64,000 nucleotides of DNA from Rhizobium sp. WYCCWR10014 (GTDB lineage: Bacteria > Pseudomonadota > Alphaproteobacteria > Rhizobiales > Rhizobiaceae): contig NZ_LXFU01000041.1 of the NCBI RefSeq assembly GCF_001657485.1, positions 1 through 64,000 of the forward strand, given 5' to 3'. This document shows positions 43,820 through 52,962 of the stretch, piece by piece. The translations under genes and the position numbers were made by a program. The notes beneath the pieces are model-generated. The model was not told the origin of the DNA and searched no databases. It saw nothing but the letters and a program-made list of their open reading frames with translations. Numbering within the stretch: position 1 is the first letter of the stretch; each line of letters opens with the position of its first letter.

Positions 43820-44806
43820 TCAGCGCGTGACGCGGGCGGCCGACGTTGCGGCGTAGCGGTCCCCGTGGATCTCGATGTTTGAGAAGACTGCGTCGATCTC
43901 GGCCAGTTCTTCGGATGTGAAGGCGATGTCGGCGGCGGCGATGTTTTCCTCCAGCCGGTGCAGCTTGGTGGTGCCGGGAATGGGGACGATCCAGGGTTTG
44001 CGCGCCATCAGCCAGGCGATGGCGACCTGGGCCGCCGTCGCGTTCCTGCGGCCGGCAATCGCCTCGATCGCATCGACCACCGGCTGGTTCGCCTTGCGGT
44101 TTTCGGCCGAAAGGCGCGGATTGGTCTTGCGGTGGTCGTTGCCGCCTTCGAAACTGGTGTTCTCGTCCATCTTGCCGGCCAGAAACCCGCGGCCGAGCGG
44201 GCTATAGGGCACGAAGCCGATGCCGAGCTCTTCGACGATGGGCAGGATTTCCCGTTCCGGGTTGCGCCACCACAGCGAATATTCGCTTTGCAGGACGGTG
44301 ACCGGCTGGATGGCATGGGCGCGGCGAATGGAACCGGCATCAGCTTCGGATAGGCCGAAATGCAGCACTTTGCCGGCGCCAATCAGATCCTTCACCGTGC
44401 CTGCCACCTCTTCGATCGGTACGGCAGGGTCGACCCGATGTTGGTAGAAGATATCGATGCGATCGGTGCGAAGCCGCTTGAGGGCTTCTTCGACGACCAC
44501 GCGGATGCGAGCCGGCCGGCTATCCAGGCCGACTTCCGGCCGGCCATCCTTGAAGCCGAATTTCGTCGCGATCACCACCTCATCACGGATCGGCGCCAGC
44601 GCCTCGCCGACGAGATCCTCGTTGGTGAACGGCCCGTAGGCTTCGGCCGTGTCGCAGAAGGTCACGCCCCGCTCATGCGCGGCCCGCAGGAGCGCAATGG
44701 CATCGCCGCGCTCCATCGCCGGCCCGCGATGATAGTTCAGCCCCATGCAGCCGAAACCGATCGCCGATACGTCAGGGCCTCTTTGGCCGAGCTTGCGTTT
44801 GATCAT
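43820..44806 (-). CDS. Aldo/keto reductase
   Basis: This 328-residue TIM-barrel oxidoreductase shows the AKR tetrad: Asp and Tyr in FCDTAEAYGPFTNED, Lys in VVIATKFGF and His in DIFYQHRVDPAVPIEE. The cofactor loop is IPGTTKLHRLEENI near residue 280. It is of the AKR11/13-like group that uses NADPH. SD GGAGG is 7 bases before ATG 44806. It appears monocistronic. Substrates of this group are varied, so none is assigned. Confidence 0.94.
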   Translation of the reverse strand: MIKRKLGQRGPDVSAIGFGCMGLNYHRGPAMERGDAIALLRAAHERGVTFCDTAEAYGPFTNEDLVGEALAPIRDEVVIATKFGFKDGRPEVGLDSRPARIRVVVEEALKRLRTDRIDIFYQHRVDPAVPIEEVAGTVKDLIGAGKVLHFGLSEADAGSIRRAHAIQPVTVLQSEYSLWWRNPEREILPIVEELGIGFVPYSPLGRGFLAGKMDENTSFEGGNDHRKTNPRLSAENRKANQPVVDAIEAIAGRRNATAAQVAIAWLMARKPWIVPIPGTTKLHRLEENIAAADIAFTSEELAEIDAVFSNIEIHGDRYAATSAARVTR

Positions 44807-44994
44807 TTCAAGTCCTCCTTCCCAAGTTTGATCCCAAGATAGGGCAAAGTTCGGCGGCGATTAGCCGGGGATCTCGGCATGAACTTATGAGGTCCGCTCA
44901 TGAATTTCCCGGCTCGCGCGGAGAGGACGAAGGGGATCGGGTAAGAAGATCCCGGCAGGGTCTACCGCTTGTGCCAGAAGCTGAGGGGCTTGCG

Positions 44995-45531
44995 TTATGA
45001 CGCCAGGCGAAACATGCCGCTGCGCATAGCCTCGATCACCGTGCGCAACGTGTCTTCCTTGTCGTGCCCCTCCGTGGAGACGACATGTTGCTCGAACGAG
45101 CCAAGTGACGAGAATTGCTGATGGAGCTCCGCAATAGGGCCGGGATCGGTCAACGTGTCGCCGCCACGCTCGCGGCAGCGCCGGATGGCGACATCGAGCG
45201 GCGGGCGCAGAACCACGTAGTGCAGGGGTGCCGCGATTTTCCGGAACGGTTCCAGGAACCACGGCCCGACAATGCCGTCGACGACGACGAAGTAGCCGCC
45301 GCCGGCATAGCCTGTCGCCGCCTTCGTCAAGACGTCGACAACAACGATATTCTGTTCATGCGCTTCCGGCAGATAGGGCGGGATCACCCCGTTCTTGATG
45401 AAGTGCCAGAAGTCGTCGCAATGAAGATGGACCTTCGGCGAGCCGGGCTCGCGGGCGAGCGCCTCGGCCGTCGTGGTTTTTCCGGAGCCCGGCGGCCCGG
45501 TGAGAATGAGAACTTCGCCCGTGTGGTTCAT
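44995..45531 (-). CDS. P-loop kinase-like ATPase
   Basis: This protein of about 178 residues starts MNHTGEVLILTGPPGSGKTT, a Walker A loop near the N-terminus. Further landmarks are HLHCDDFWHFIKNG, DGIVGPWFLEP and RRCRERGGDTLTDPG, the latter like a lid of small-molecule kinases. It resembles zeta/shikimate-kinase-like AAA_33 proteins that phosphorylate small molecules or act in antibiotic modification; the substrate is unknown. ATG 45531 has no strong SD. The longer frame to 45873 adds an Arg-rich stretch unlike any domain. Confidence 0.85.
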   Translation of the reverse strand: MNHTGEVLILTGPPGSGKTTTAEALAREPGSPKVHLHCDDFWHFIKNGVIPPYLPEAHEQNIVVVDVLTKAATGYAGGGYFVVVDGIVGPWFLEPFRKIAAPLHYVVLRPPLDVAIRRCRERGGDTLTDPGPIAELHQQFSSLGSFEQHVVSTEGHDKEDTLRTVIEAMRSGMFRLAS

Positions 45532-45635
45532 AGCATGGCAATTTCGCACGAAGCAGCATCGTTTCGCAATTAGCCGATAGGGGCTGGGTAATAGCCCGGC
45601 ATGCCCCCTTCGTTCCGAAGGAGCCGCTGAGGCAG

Positions 45636-47648
45636 CTACTCCGGTAGTCCCGCCATCCTGAGAGCCTCGATATATCGACTGCGATCGTCCGGTCGCCGGA
45701 ATGGTGGCAGCACGTCGGCGAGATTGGAAAGCCGGAGCGCGGGATCCATCAGGCACAGGCGAGTGATCGTTTCCCGGGCTTGCGCAAGCCGTCCGGCCAT
45801 GGCCTGGCTCGCCGCCATCACGCGCATGGCGCTCGGGTAGTTTGGCTGGTGGCGTAGCGATTTTCCTACCCAAGCGGCAGCATCTTCATAGTGACCGGCG
45901 CAAAAATGCGCTAGCCCGGTGTTGAATTGCCAGGCGAACAGGCGCGGATCCAAAGGGCTGAGGCGCATGGCAAGGGCTGCGTGTTCAACGGCCTTGTCGG
46001 GTTCACCGAGGCAGGCCTTCACCCAACTGCTGACGCCGAGCGCAGCGGCCAGGTTCGGGTTGAGAAAGACTGCGCGATCGATGCAGGCCGCACTGTCGTC
46101 GAGGTCGCCGCCGACATAACCGATGACATATCCGCCGTAGGTAAGCGCAACCGCATCGTCCCAGCCGAGTTCGACCGCTCTCCGGGCCAGCCGGGTCGCT
46201 TCAGCAGTCTCGTCTGCGGGATGGAGCATCCAGCCGTTGCTCTTTCGGGTGGCGTAGCAGCGTGCCGCCCGTGCATGGGCAATGGCAAACTCCGGGTCAC
46301 GCTCGATCGCCTTCATGAAAAGCCGCAGGGCCTCGTCGATGACCGATCGGTTGGTTACCGTCCGGTCGAAGGCCGCCAGGCCGCGGAGATAGTAGTCGTA
46401 GGCGTCGAGGCTCTCGGTCGGCTTGCGTTTGGCGCGCTCGATCTCAGCCTCCTCCACTTTCGGCGTTATGGCGCCGACGATGCTCGAGGCGACCTGATCC
46501 TGGAGATCGAAGACATTCGCCAGGGTTCCGTCAAAACGATCGGCCCAAAGATGTGTACCGGTCGACGTATCAATGAGCTGCCCGGCAATGCGCAGGCGGT
46601 CACCCGTCCGGCGCACACTTCCTTCGACCACATAGCGTACGTCCAGCTCGCGTCCGACCTGCTTTATGTCGACCGCCTGACCTTTGTAGGTGAAGCTCGA
46701 ATTCCGTGCGATGACATAGAGGTGGCGGAATTGAGCGAGCGCGATGGTGATGTCCTCGACAATGCCGTCAGCAAAATATTCCTGCTCCGCGTCGCCGCTT
46801 AAATTCTGAAACGGCAACACCGCAACCGATGGCCGGTCGTGATGTTTTGCCGGGGCTGGGAAGACCTGCGGCTGTAAGGCCACGTCGAGGCTGGGTGCCG
46901 TCCGCTGATGTTCGGATCCCTGGCGCGATTGCAGCGAAGCGGCCAGGGAGGAGGTCTCTGCCTCTGGTTCTGCCTGAAGATGCTTCTCCAAGAACGCCCG
47001 GCAGGCTTCGAACTGGCGCAGGGCCGCGTTTTCGTGACCCCTGAGAGCGTGGATCCGCATCAGCGCCCGATGGGCGGCCTCCACGGTCGGGTCCACAGCG
47101 AGCAGCCTTTCGGCCAGTCCTTCGCAGGCCGATTCTTCCGCGGTGCCTGGCTCCGAAAGCGCTTGGCTCAACCGCTCCACCAGTTGCAGCGCCTTGCGTT
47201 GATATGTGCTCCGATACGGGCCGAACCACTCGTCCAATTCGTCCGGAATGGCCTCGCCTGCCAGCACCTCGCCACGGTAGAGATCGGCGGCAAGGGCGAG
47301 ATCGGCCGTCCGGCCGGCCTTCAGTTTACGGTCGAAGATCGAAATGTCGGTTTCATCAGGACCTGTTATCAGCGCGACGGTCTCCTGATCCCCGTCGATG
47401 TAGACGGCGGCATCCCCGCCAGCCGGAAACGATCGTCTGATATCGACCAGCGCCTGGCGCAGGCTGTTGCGGGCCTGCTCATTGCTTCGTCCTGGCCAGA
47501 AAGCTTCGGAAAGCAGTTCCCTGCGATGGCCGCGGGGGCCACCGAGCACGAGGGCAGCAAAGAGAAGCGACGTCTTGCGTGTGGTGAAGCGAACCTGCCG
47601 ATGCTCCGGCGAAGTCACTTCGAGGCCACCCATCAACCTGATGCGCAC
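45636..47648 (-). CDS. SARP/BTAD transcriptional regulator with TolB-like and TPR modules
   Basis: This 670-residue protein begins with a SARP-type winged helix (residues 1-95; NSLRQALVDIRRSF), then a BTAD helical domain (100-245; YRGEVLAGEAIPDELDEWF). A TolB-like nucleotidyl-cyclase-associated module follows (about 270-390; SVAVLPFQNLSGDAEQEYFA, VVEGSVRRTGDRLRIAGQLI), then TPR repeats (400-650). GTG 47648 has GGGGG upstream. It is divergent from a DUF1127 gene. Its domain order links the CadC/HilA-like ToxR-type architecture common in rhizobia; it lacks a membrane helix. Confidence 0.9.
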   Translation of the reverse strand: MRIRLMGGLEVTSPEHRQVRFTTRKTSLLFAALVLGGPRGHRRELLSEAFWPGRSNEQARNSLRQALVDIRRSFPAGGDAAVYIDGDQETVALITGPDETDISIFDRKLKAGRTADLALAADLYRGEVLAGEAIPDELDEWFGPYRSTYQRKALQLVERLSQALSEPGTAEESACEGLAERLLAVDPTVEAAHRALMRIHALRGHENAALRQFEACRAFLEKHLQAEPEAETSSLAASLQSRQGSEHQRTAPSLDVALQPQVFPAPAKHHDRPSVAVLPFQNLSGDAEQEYFADGIVEDITIALAQFRHLYVIARNSSFTYKGQAVDIKQVGRELDVRYVVEGSVRRTGDRLRIAGQLIDTSTGTHLWADRFDGTLANVFDLQDQVASSIVGAITPKVEEAEIERAKRKPTESLDAYDYYLRGLAAFDRTVTNRSVIDEALRLFMKAIERDPEFAIAHARAARCYATRKSNGWMLHPADETAEATRLARRAVELGWDDAVALTYGGYVIGYVGGDLDDSAACIDRAVFLNPNLAAALGVSSWVKACLGEPDKAVEHAALAMRLSPLDPRLFAWQFNTGLAHFCAGHYEDAAAWVGKSLRHQPNYPSAMRVMAASQAMAGRLAQARETITRLCLMDPALRLSNLADVLPPFRRPDDRSRYIEALRMAGLPE

Positions 47649-47824
47649 AGATTGTCCCCCAGATTTCGACTGCCGCCGCAGAATAGCATCTCGGCAAAGA
47701 GATTTAACACCGATTTAGCGGCGGCTTGTCGAAGTTTTCCTGGCCCTTCACGCTGAACCGAACAGCCGGAATACGCCCGCGTGTCAGGCTCCCACTTGCG
47801 AATCTCACAAATGGGAGACTGAAA

Positions 47825-48088
47825 ATGGCTCACACGGAAACTCACATCGGCATCTGTGCGCCGAAAGGACAGTTGTTCGGGTTCAGGCCGAACAGCGTGG
47901 CAATCATCGTCGCTGCCGTGAGGAAGTGGCAGCGGAGCGTTGCAAGACGGAAGGCATTGGCAGATCTGACGCGCGACCAGTTGAGGGACATCGGTTATCC
48001 CCGGGATGACATCGGTCATCCCGGAGTCAATCGACCTGTACTCGAAATCAAAGCAGGGCTGATGACGGAGTTGATGTCGATGCGATAG
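47825..48088 (+). CDS. DUF1127 protein
   Basis: This 87-residue protein has the DUF1127 signature RRKALADLTRDQLRDIGYPR near residue 50, preceded by an amphipathic helix (AIIVAAVRKWQRS). In alphaproteobacteria DUF1127 proteins are small Arg-rich proteins implicated in stress adaptation and RNA turnover. The start MAHTETHIGI follows GGGAG at 7-base spacing. It is divergent from the SARP regulator and ends at the terminator at 48167. Confidence 0.88.
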   Translation: MAHTETHIGICAPKGQLFGFRPNSVAIIVAAVRKWQRSVARRKALADLTRDQLRDIGYPRDDIGHPGVNRPVLEIKAGLMTELMSMR

Positions 48089-48166
48089 TCGGAATGTTCG
48101 ACTGCGCGGACGCGTCGGCTGCCGGTCGACAAGGCGAGGATGCGGACCGATTTTGAGCATGCACAG

Positions 48167-48192
48167 CCCCGTCAATGATTGGCGGGGGTTTT
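48167..48192 (+). terminator. Intrinsic terminator
   Basis: CCCCGTCAA (48167-48175) pairs with TTGGCGGGG (48179-48187), including one G-T wobble and a 3-base loop, followed by G and TTTT. It ends the DUF1127 transcript, 79 bases past its stop. Confidence 0.82.
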
Positions 48193-48351
48193 GCTGTCTG
48201 GCGGGCAGGTGGGCTGTGGGTGTGGGTGAGTCCGCTCTGTCTGGGCAGGGACCACTGATCTGGCATTCACCCTTCGCCATCAAAGTCGTCTGTTTTTCCG
48301 CCGCGGCGATTTCGACTATGATGGGACGCTGGAACGATAGGGATGCACGGC

Positions 48352-48732
48352 ATGATCGATCATATTACCATTGCAGTGAGTGACCTTGAGAAGAGCAAGC
48401 TGTTTTATGAACGCGTTTTCGAACCTCTGGGTTATCGCCTCTCCTTCGGGAAGGAGGGCGTGTTCTGGGCCTTCGATGTCGGCGGCAGCCTGTTCGAGAT
48501 CCAGCATACCGATGACAAGCCGCCTCTGACGCGAGTGCACGTTGCCTTCCGGGTTCGGAGCAGGGCGGAGGTCCAGGCGTTTTATCGGGTCGCGCTCGAA
48601 GCCGGCGCCCGGGACAATGGCGCGCCCGGCCCGCGGCCGGAATATGAAGAGAACTATTATGCCTGCTTCGTTCTCGATCCCGACGGATACAATATCGAAG
48701 CGATGCTCAATGAGCCGGCGCCGCAAGGGTGA
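48352..48732 (+). CDS. VOC-family (glyoxalase-like) protein
   Basis: This 126-residue protein starts MIDHITIAVSDLEKSKLFYE, the typical first beta-alpha module of the vicinal-oxygen-chelate fold. Metal-ligand candidates are the His in MIDHI, Glu in SLFEIQHT, His in RVHVAF and Glu near the end in NIEAMLNE. ATG 48352 has AGGG at 9-base spacing; an ATG at 48343 directly abuts it. The cupin gene follows within 45 bases, likely in the same transcript. Substrate unknown. Confidence 0.9.
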   Translation: MIDHITIAVSDLEKSKLFYERVFEPLGYRLSFGKEGVFWAFDVGGSLFEIQHTDDKPPLTRVHVAFRVRSRAEVQAFYRVALEAGARDNGAPGPRPEYEENYYACFVLDPDGYNIEAMLNEPAPQG

Positions 48733-48776
48733 GGCGCAGGGCTCCGCCCAAAGAATGCAATCGAGGAGAGGTGGAT

Positions 48777-49259
48777 ATGTCGAGTTTCAGGAGCGCCGTC
48801 GTCTCTTTGCCCGGCAAGGAGCGCGTGGCGAGGACGCCCTTTGGCGCGAGGATCGTCATCCATGCCACAGCCACCGAGACCGGCGGCGCGTTCGGGATGT
48901 GGGAAACCTTCACGCCGCCCGGTCATGGTCCGGCCCCGCACACGCATACGCGGGAGATCGAAGTCTTTCGGGTCATCCGCGGGCTCTATCGATTCCAATG
49001 CGGCGACGAGGCGTTCGACGCGCCTGTGGGAACCGTCGTCGTTCTGCCGCCACATGTACCGCACAGCTGGCGAAACATAGGCGACGAACCCGGCCAGATG
49101 TTCGGCACGGTCACGCCAGGCGGTTGCGAGCAAATGTTCATCGATATCGAGGCCTTTGGTGCCGATACACCTGAGAAAATCGCGGTGATCGAAGCGCGAC
49201 TGGGGATCATCAACGACATCACGCTGGCCCTCGGGTTGACAGGTCCACAACCGCGCTGA
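48777..49259 (+). CDS. Cupin-domain protein
   Basis: This 160-residue protein has cupin motif 1 as GHGPAPHTHTREIEVFRVIRG near residue 45 and motif 2 as PVGTVVVLPPHVPHSWRNIG near residue 80, so metal ligands (two His, Glu, His) are present. The start MSSFRSAVVS follows GAGGAGAGG. It follows the VOC gene closely. Small quercetinase-like and sugar-binding cupins share this form; no substrate is assigned. Confidence 0.9.
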   Translation: MSSFRSAVVSLPGKERVARTPFGARIVIHATATETGGAFGMWETFTPPGHGPAPHTHTREIEVFRVIRGLYRFQCGDEAFDAPVGTVVVLPPHVPHSWRNIGDEPGQMFGTVTPGGCEQMFIDIEAFGADTPEKIAVIEARLGIINDITLALGLTGPQPR

Positions 49260-49358
49260 TTGATCCTCAGGGTGTCGATCGGACCCCCTGCGCCATCGCC
49301 CGCCACAACACGTCTCATTGGAGCGGCTCTTGGACTTGGGCGTCGGCCCTCTTGGGTC

Positions 49359-49703
49359 TCAGCCGACAGTTTCGATGATAGCGGCAAGATCGGTCATCGT
49401 GAACGGCTTGGTCAGCACCGGCCGGCCGGCAAAGGCGGGATCGATACCCGCTGGCCCATATCCGGTTGCGAAGGCGAACGGGATACCGCGCTGCTGAAGG
49501 ACTGCCGCCACCGGGAATGACTGATGCCCGGCCAGGTTCACATCGAGAATGACGAAATCAAGATTTCCATCGGCGGCAACCTCCAGCGCTGTGGGTAAAC
49601 GCGCGGCTGTCGCGACAACCTCGTGACCGAGGTCGATGAGCATATCTTCGATCATCATGGCGATGGTCATTTCATCTTCAACGACAAGAACACGCTTGGC
49701 CAT
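49359..49703 (-). CDS. Single-domain response regulator
   Basis: This 114-residue receiver has VVEDEMTIAMMIEDML (acidic pocket), phospho-Asp in FVILDVNLAG, Thr in FATGYGP and Lys in VLTKPFTMTD. It has no output domain. The start lies one base after the stop of the HWE kinase at 49705, so the two form a pair. It is the likely phospho-acceptor of that kinase and could feed the PhyR/NepR general stress circuit, as HWE kinases do in this class, but that is inference. Confidence 0.92.
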   Translation of the reverse strand: MAKRVLVVEDEMTIAMMIEDMLIDLGHEVVATAARLPTALEVAADGNLDFVILDVNLAGHQSFPVAAVLQQRGIPFAFATGYGPAGIDPAFAGRPVLTKPFTMTDLAAIIETVG

Positions 49704-49704
49704 G

Positions 49705-51177
49705 TCATTCGTTCCGGAGACGGTCTGCGGGCGCTTCGAGACGGAAGGAAAAGCCCGTTTCGGCAAAGGAAATATCCACACTGCCTCCCGTCTCCGCCGC
49801 AAGGCCGCGCTGTATGAGGACCGTGCCGAATCCCTTCCTCTTCGGTTGTTCGACACGCGGCCCGCCATGTTCGTCCCAGGCTATGCGGTAGCGTTGCGTT
49901 CCGTCGCCGATGACGTGGAGGGAGCATTTGACGCTGACGGCGCCGCCGTCATTCGACCATGCGCCATGGCGCACGGCATTCGTGCCGAGTTCGTGAAAGG
50001 CCATGGTCAGCGCCAGCGCCGTCTTTGCTGACACCCTTATATCGTCTCCGGTCAACTCCCACCGCCCGCCGTCCGGCCGATGCGGAACGGTCGCCTGGTC
50101 GAGCGTCTGTTTCAAGGAGGCGCTGCTCCACAATTCGCCTGTCAACAGATCATTGGCACGACCGAGCGACACCAGCCGCGCGGTGAAACTGTCCAGGGCA
50201 CGAGGGATGTCTTCGGCATCCCGGAAGGTGCGGTACGCAAAAGCCTGCACCATCGCCAGATTGTTCTTGACGCGATGGTTGAGCTCGTGAACGACAAGTT
50301 CCAGCTGTTGCTGCTTGCGTCGTCGCTCGGTGATATCCGTCGCGGCCCCAAACCATTCGACGATGGCGCCTGCGTCGTTCAAGAGTGGCACGGCCCGCGA
50401 CAGCACCCACCCGGTGCTGCCGTCGGCCCGCCGGACGCGATGCTCGCATTCGAAAACACCCTTGCTTGATATGGCCTCGTCGATCACCGCCTGGATCGCG
50501 GGAATGTCCTCGGGAAACAAATAGACCTCCTGCCACGCGACAGTCGGATTGGCCGTGTCGGCGAGAACGTTGCGACCGTCGAGCTGCTGCATCTCCTGCC
50601 AGTCGGCGCTCATACGGTAGACGATGTCGGTCGTCGCGGTCGTGAACGCCCTGAACCTCTCTTCGCTCTCGCGCAGCCGGCGCTGGGCAAGGACGCTTTT
50701 CGTGGTTTCGACGACGATGGCGATGACGCCGGCGGGTTTTCCGCTTTCGTCGAGGACGGGCGAATAGTCGAGGTTCATCCAGACGGGAGCCGGACTGCCG
50801 TGCCGCAACAGCGTCAGCTCCTGGTTCTCGTAGGCGAGTGTTTTCCCGGACAGCCCGACTTTCATCACATTGTCATTGAAGTCGGCAATTTCGCTCCAGC
50901 CCTCGCGGACCTTGGAACCGAGAAGATCCGGATGACGGCTGCCCGCGAACACGGAGTAGGCGTCGTTGTAGATCATCACCCCGTCTTCGCCCCATAAGAG
51001 AACGATCGGCACGGGTGACAGCAAAAGCATATTGGTAGCCGTCTTCAGGCTTTGCGGCCAGAGGTCAAGAGGACCGAGCGGCGTTCTGCTCCAGTCGCGA
51101 GCCTGGATCAGTCGGCCAATTTCTCCTCCGCCGACAGGAAAGCGAGCTGTGAGTGGCTGAGGGGATTCCGAATCCAA
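49705..51177 (-). CDS. PAS-domain HWE-family sensor histidine kinase
   Basis: This 490-residue cytoplasmic kinase has two PAS domains (about 25-160 and 170-290; FRAFTTATTDIVYRMSAD) followed by an HWE kinase core with VVHELNHRVKNNLAMVQAFA (phospho-His in LNHRVKNN) and the HWE-type N-box MAFHELGTNAVRHGAWS. GGPRVEQPKRKGFGTVLIQR completes the ATP lid. HWE kinases are typical of Alphaproteobacteria and often sense light or redox through PAS. It is transcribed with the single-domain receiver downstream. Confidence 0.93.
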   Translation of the reverse strand: MDSESPQPLTARFPVGGGEIGRLIQARDWSRTPLGPLDLWPQSLKTATNMLLLSPVPIVLLWGEDGVMIYNDAYSVFAGSRHPDLLGSKVREGWSEIADFNDNVMKVGLSGKTLAYENQELTLLRHGSPAPVWMNLDYSPVLDESGKPAGVIAIVVETTKSVLAQRRLRESEERFRAFTTATTDIVYRMSADWQEMQQLDGRNVLADTANPTVAWQEVYLFPEDIPAIQAVIDEAISSKGVFECEHRVRRADGSTGWVLSRAVPLLNDAGAIVEWFGAATDITERRRKQQQLELVVHELNHRVKNNLAMVQAFAYRTFRDAEDIPRALDSFTARLVSLGRANDLLTGELWSSASLKQTLDQATVPHRPDGGRWELTGDDIRVSAKTALALTMAFHELGTNAVRHGAWSNDGGAVSVKCSLHVIGDGTQRYRIAWDEHGGPRVEQPKRKGFGTVLIQRGLAAETGGSVDISFAETGFSFRLEAPADRLRNE

Positions 51178-51263
51178 GGCTCGCTCCAGATTTTGATGGT
51201 GTTTCTAATTAGCGCATCCTTTGATTCTTTCCACCCATGAGTGTCGCGGCATTCTGCAACCAA

Positions 51264-51306
51264 CCTCATCTTTCGCGGCTCCTGCGGCGCGCCTCAGAAT
51301 GAGGCT
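51264..51306. repeat. Rhizobial CCTCAT/ATGAGG repeat
   Basis: ACCTCATC and GAATGAGG arms flank a GC-rich core with GGCTCCTGCGGCGCGCCTC. It resembles the repeat-like hairpin at 30287-30333 and lies between the kinase start and the AraC stop. No gene is visible in 51178-51327. Confidence 0.45.
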
Positions 51307-51327
51307 CTCCTGGGTGCCGATCACCCT

Positions 51328-52323
51328 CTATGCCCGCGCCATCGCCCGCCATGCGGCCGGCGGGGTGGCGAAGGTGCGGGAGAAGGCGCGGTTGAAGGCG
51401 GCTTCGGTGGCATAGCCCGCCTCGTAAGCGATCGCCGCGATCGGCTGGCCTGAGGTGGCGAGCGCGACGCTTGCGAGATAGAGCCGCCAGTCCCTGATAT
51501 AGCGGATCGGCGAGGTATCTAGCATTACCTGGAAGCGGTCGGCCAGCGCGCTGCGTGACTGGCCGGCGGCGGCGGCGAGGTCCTCCAGCGACCAGTCACG
51601 TTTGGGATCGTCGTGAATGAGGGAGAGGCAGCGCGACAGCGCCGGGTCGGCCAGCGCTGCCAGCCAGCCGACCGAGCGCGGCTCGGCCATCATGATCTGA
51701 TGGCGCAGGATCTCGATGAAGACGATTTCGGTCAGCCGCGGCAGCATCGAGACGCCGCCGGCGCGAGGCCTGTCGACCTCCTCGACCATCTGGCGGATGG
51801 TGGCGCGCAGCCAGTCGCCGTCATTGGCGGCTCGTGTCCTGACATGGATCAGCTTGGGCAGCGCTTGACGCAGCGGCGCAAAGCTCAACCCGTCCCATTG
51901 CAGATAGCCGCAGAGCAGCCGCACCCCTTGAGCCGCCTCACCATAGCGCAGCACGGGAATCTCACGCCATGGCTTCTGCGGCAGGTCGCGGGTTGGCAGG
52001 ACCAACGTGCCGTCTCTTCCCGCGCCGAGCTGATGGCCGGTGCCGAAGGGGAAGACCAGTACGTCGCCGACCTCCAGCTCGCTCTCTTCGCCTTCCGTTT
52101 TCAACCAGCAGCGGCCCTCCACCACGATGTGAAACGGCATCGTGCCCGAAGCCTTGGCCGAAAGATTTGCCAGCGACGGCGCGGCATCGGTCTGCCAGTC
52201 GCCCGTCGGCATGAAGCAGAACTGCAGCGATCCCGAGAGGCGGATCGTCGACAGCAGCGCCGACAGCACGTCGTCGCGCGCTACACCCGCAGCGTCTGGA
52301 TTTTCGGACAAGGCTTCACGCAT
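51328..52323 (-). CDS. AraC-family regulator with cupin_6 domain
   Basis: This 331-residue regulator has an N-terminal cupin_6 sensor (SGTMPFHIVVEGRCWLKTEG; FPFGTGHQLG) and a C-terminal AraC pair of helix-turn-helices (WSLEDLAAAAGQSRSALADR; PIAAIAYEAGYATEAAFNRA). ATG 52323 is preferred over TTG 52332. It is divergent from the DsrE-family gene at 52412, which it probably controls. The cupin-AraC layout is common among regulators of small reactive compounds. Confidence 0.92.
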   Translation of the reverse strand: MREALSENPDAAGVARDDVLSALLSTIRLSGSLQFCFMPTGDWQTDAAPSLANLSAKASGTMPFHIVVEGRCWLKTEGEESELEVGDVLVFPFGTGHQLGAGRDGTLVLPTRDLPQKPWREIPVLRYGEAAQGVRLLCGYLQWDGLSFAPLRQALPKLIHVRTRAANDGDWLRATIRQMVEEVDRPRAGGVSMLPRLTEIVFIEILRHQIMMAEPRSVGWLAALADPALSRCLSLIHDDPKRDWSLEDLAAAAGQSRSALADRFQVMLDTSPIRYIRDWRLYLASVALATSGQPIAAIAYEAGYATEAAFNRAFSRTFATPPAAWRAMARA

Positions 52324-52411
52324 TCCGGCCAAATACGCGCCCCGCGCACCCTCCTATGGTGTTCCTGCTCGCTCGTCGTGAGCGTTCACTTCAACTCACT
52401 GGGAGAATACT

Positions 52412-52780
52412 ATGCAAACTCAAAGCGACAAACTGGTCGTGCTTGTTACCAAGGGCATCGAATCCGAACTGTCCTCCGTCGCCTTCACTATTGCCAATGG
52501 CGGCATCACCGCCGGGCTGAAGGTTTCTGTGTTCCTCACCAGCACCGGGATCGACCTGGTGCGCAAGGGCGGCCAGCGTATGACGCATGTGCCGCCGCTC
52601 GATCCGCTGTCGAGCCTGATCGAGAATTTCCAGCAGCGCGGCGGCACGATCTGGGCGTGCCCACCCTGCGTGGCCTCGCGCGGTTACACGCAGGAGGACA
52701 TGCTCGACGGCGTCGTCATCGTCGGCGCCAGCGCCATGCATGCCGAGATCAAGGAGGGTGCTGCGACGCTGTCGTTTTGA
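52412..52780 (+). CDS. DsrE-family protein
   Basis: This 122-residue protein has the DsrE fold (LVVLVTKGIESELSSVAFTI) and a conserved cysteine pair in WACPPCVASRGYTQ near residue 83, which can carry sulfane sulfur in family members. SD GGGAG lies 6 bases before ATG 52412. It is divergent from an AraC regulator and upstream of the sulfur-transferase/persulfide dioxygenase gene, consistent with handling of reactive sulfur. Confidence 0.88.
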   Translation: MQTQSDKLVVLVTKGIESELSSVAFTIANGGITAGLKVSVFLTSTGIDLVRKGGQRMTHVPPLDPLSSLIENFQQRGGTIWACPPCVASRGYTQEDMLDGVVIVGASAMHAEIKEGAATLSF

Positions 52781-52911
52781 CGATACACCGTCGAGATGGG
52801 CGGGAGTTCGGGCGGCGTCTCCCGCCGGCGTCGTCAGGCTTTGCGGACCGGCGACAGGCGCGGAGGAATACCAAGCGCCTATTCTTGCGCTCGGCAATAT
52901 ACTTGTGAGAT

Positions 52912-52925
52912 TGTATCGATATACA
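52912..52925. promoter_or_regulatory. Palindromic operator candidate before blh
   Basis: TGTAT (52912-52916) and ATACA (52921-52925) are exact complements with spacer CGAT, in an AT-rich stretch (ATATACTTGTGAG upstream) unlike its GC-rich surroundings. Homologous genes are repressed by BigR, which binds AT-rich palindromes. No bigR is seen in the window. Confidence 0.42.
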
Positions 52926-52962
52926 TGCGATAATGCCCGACGAGGGCAGCGCGGGGACTTCG

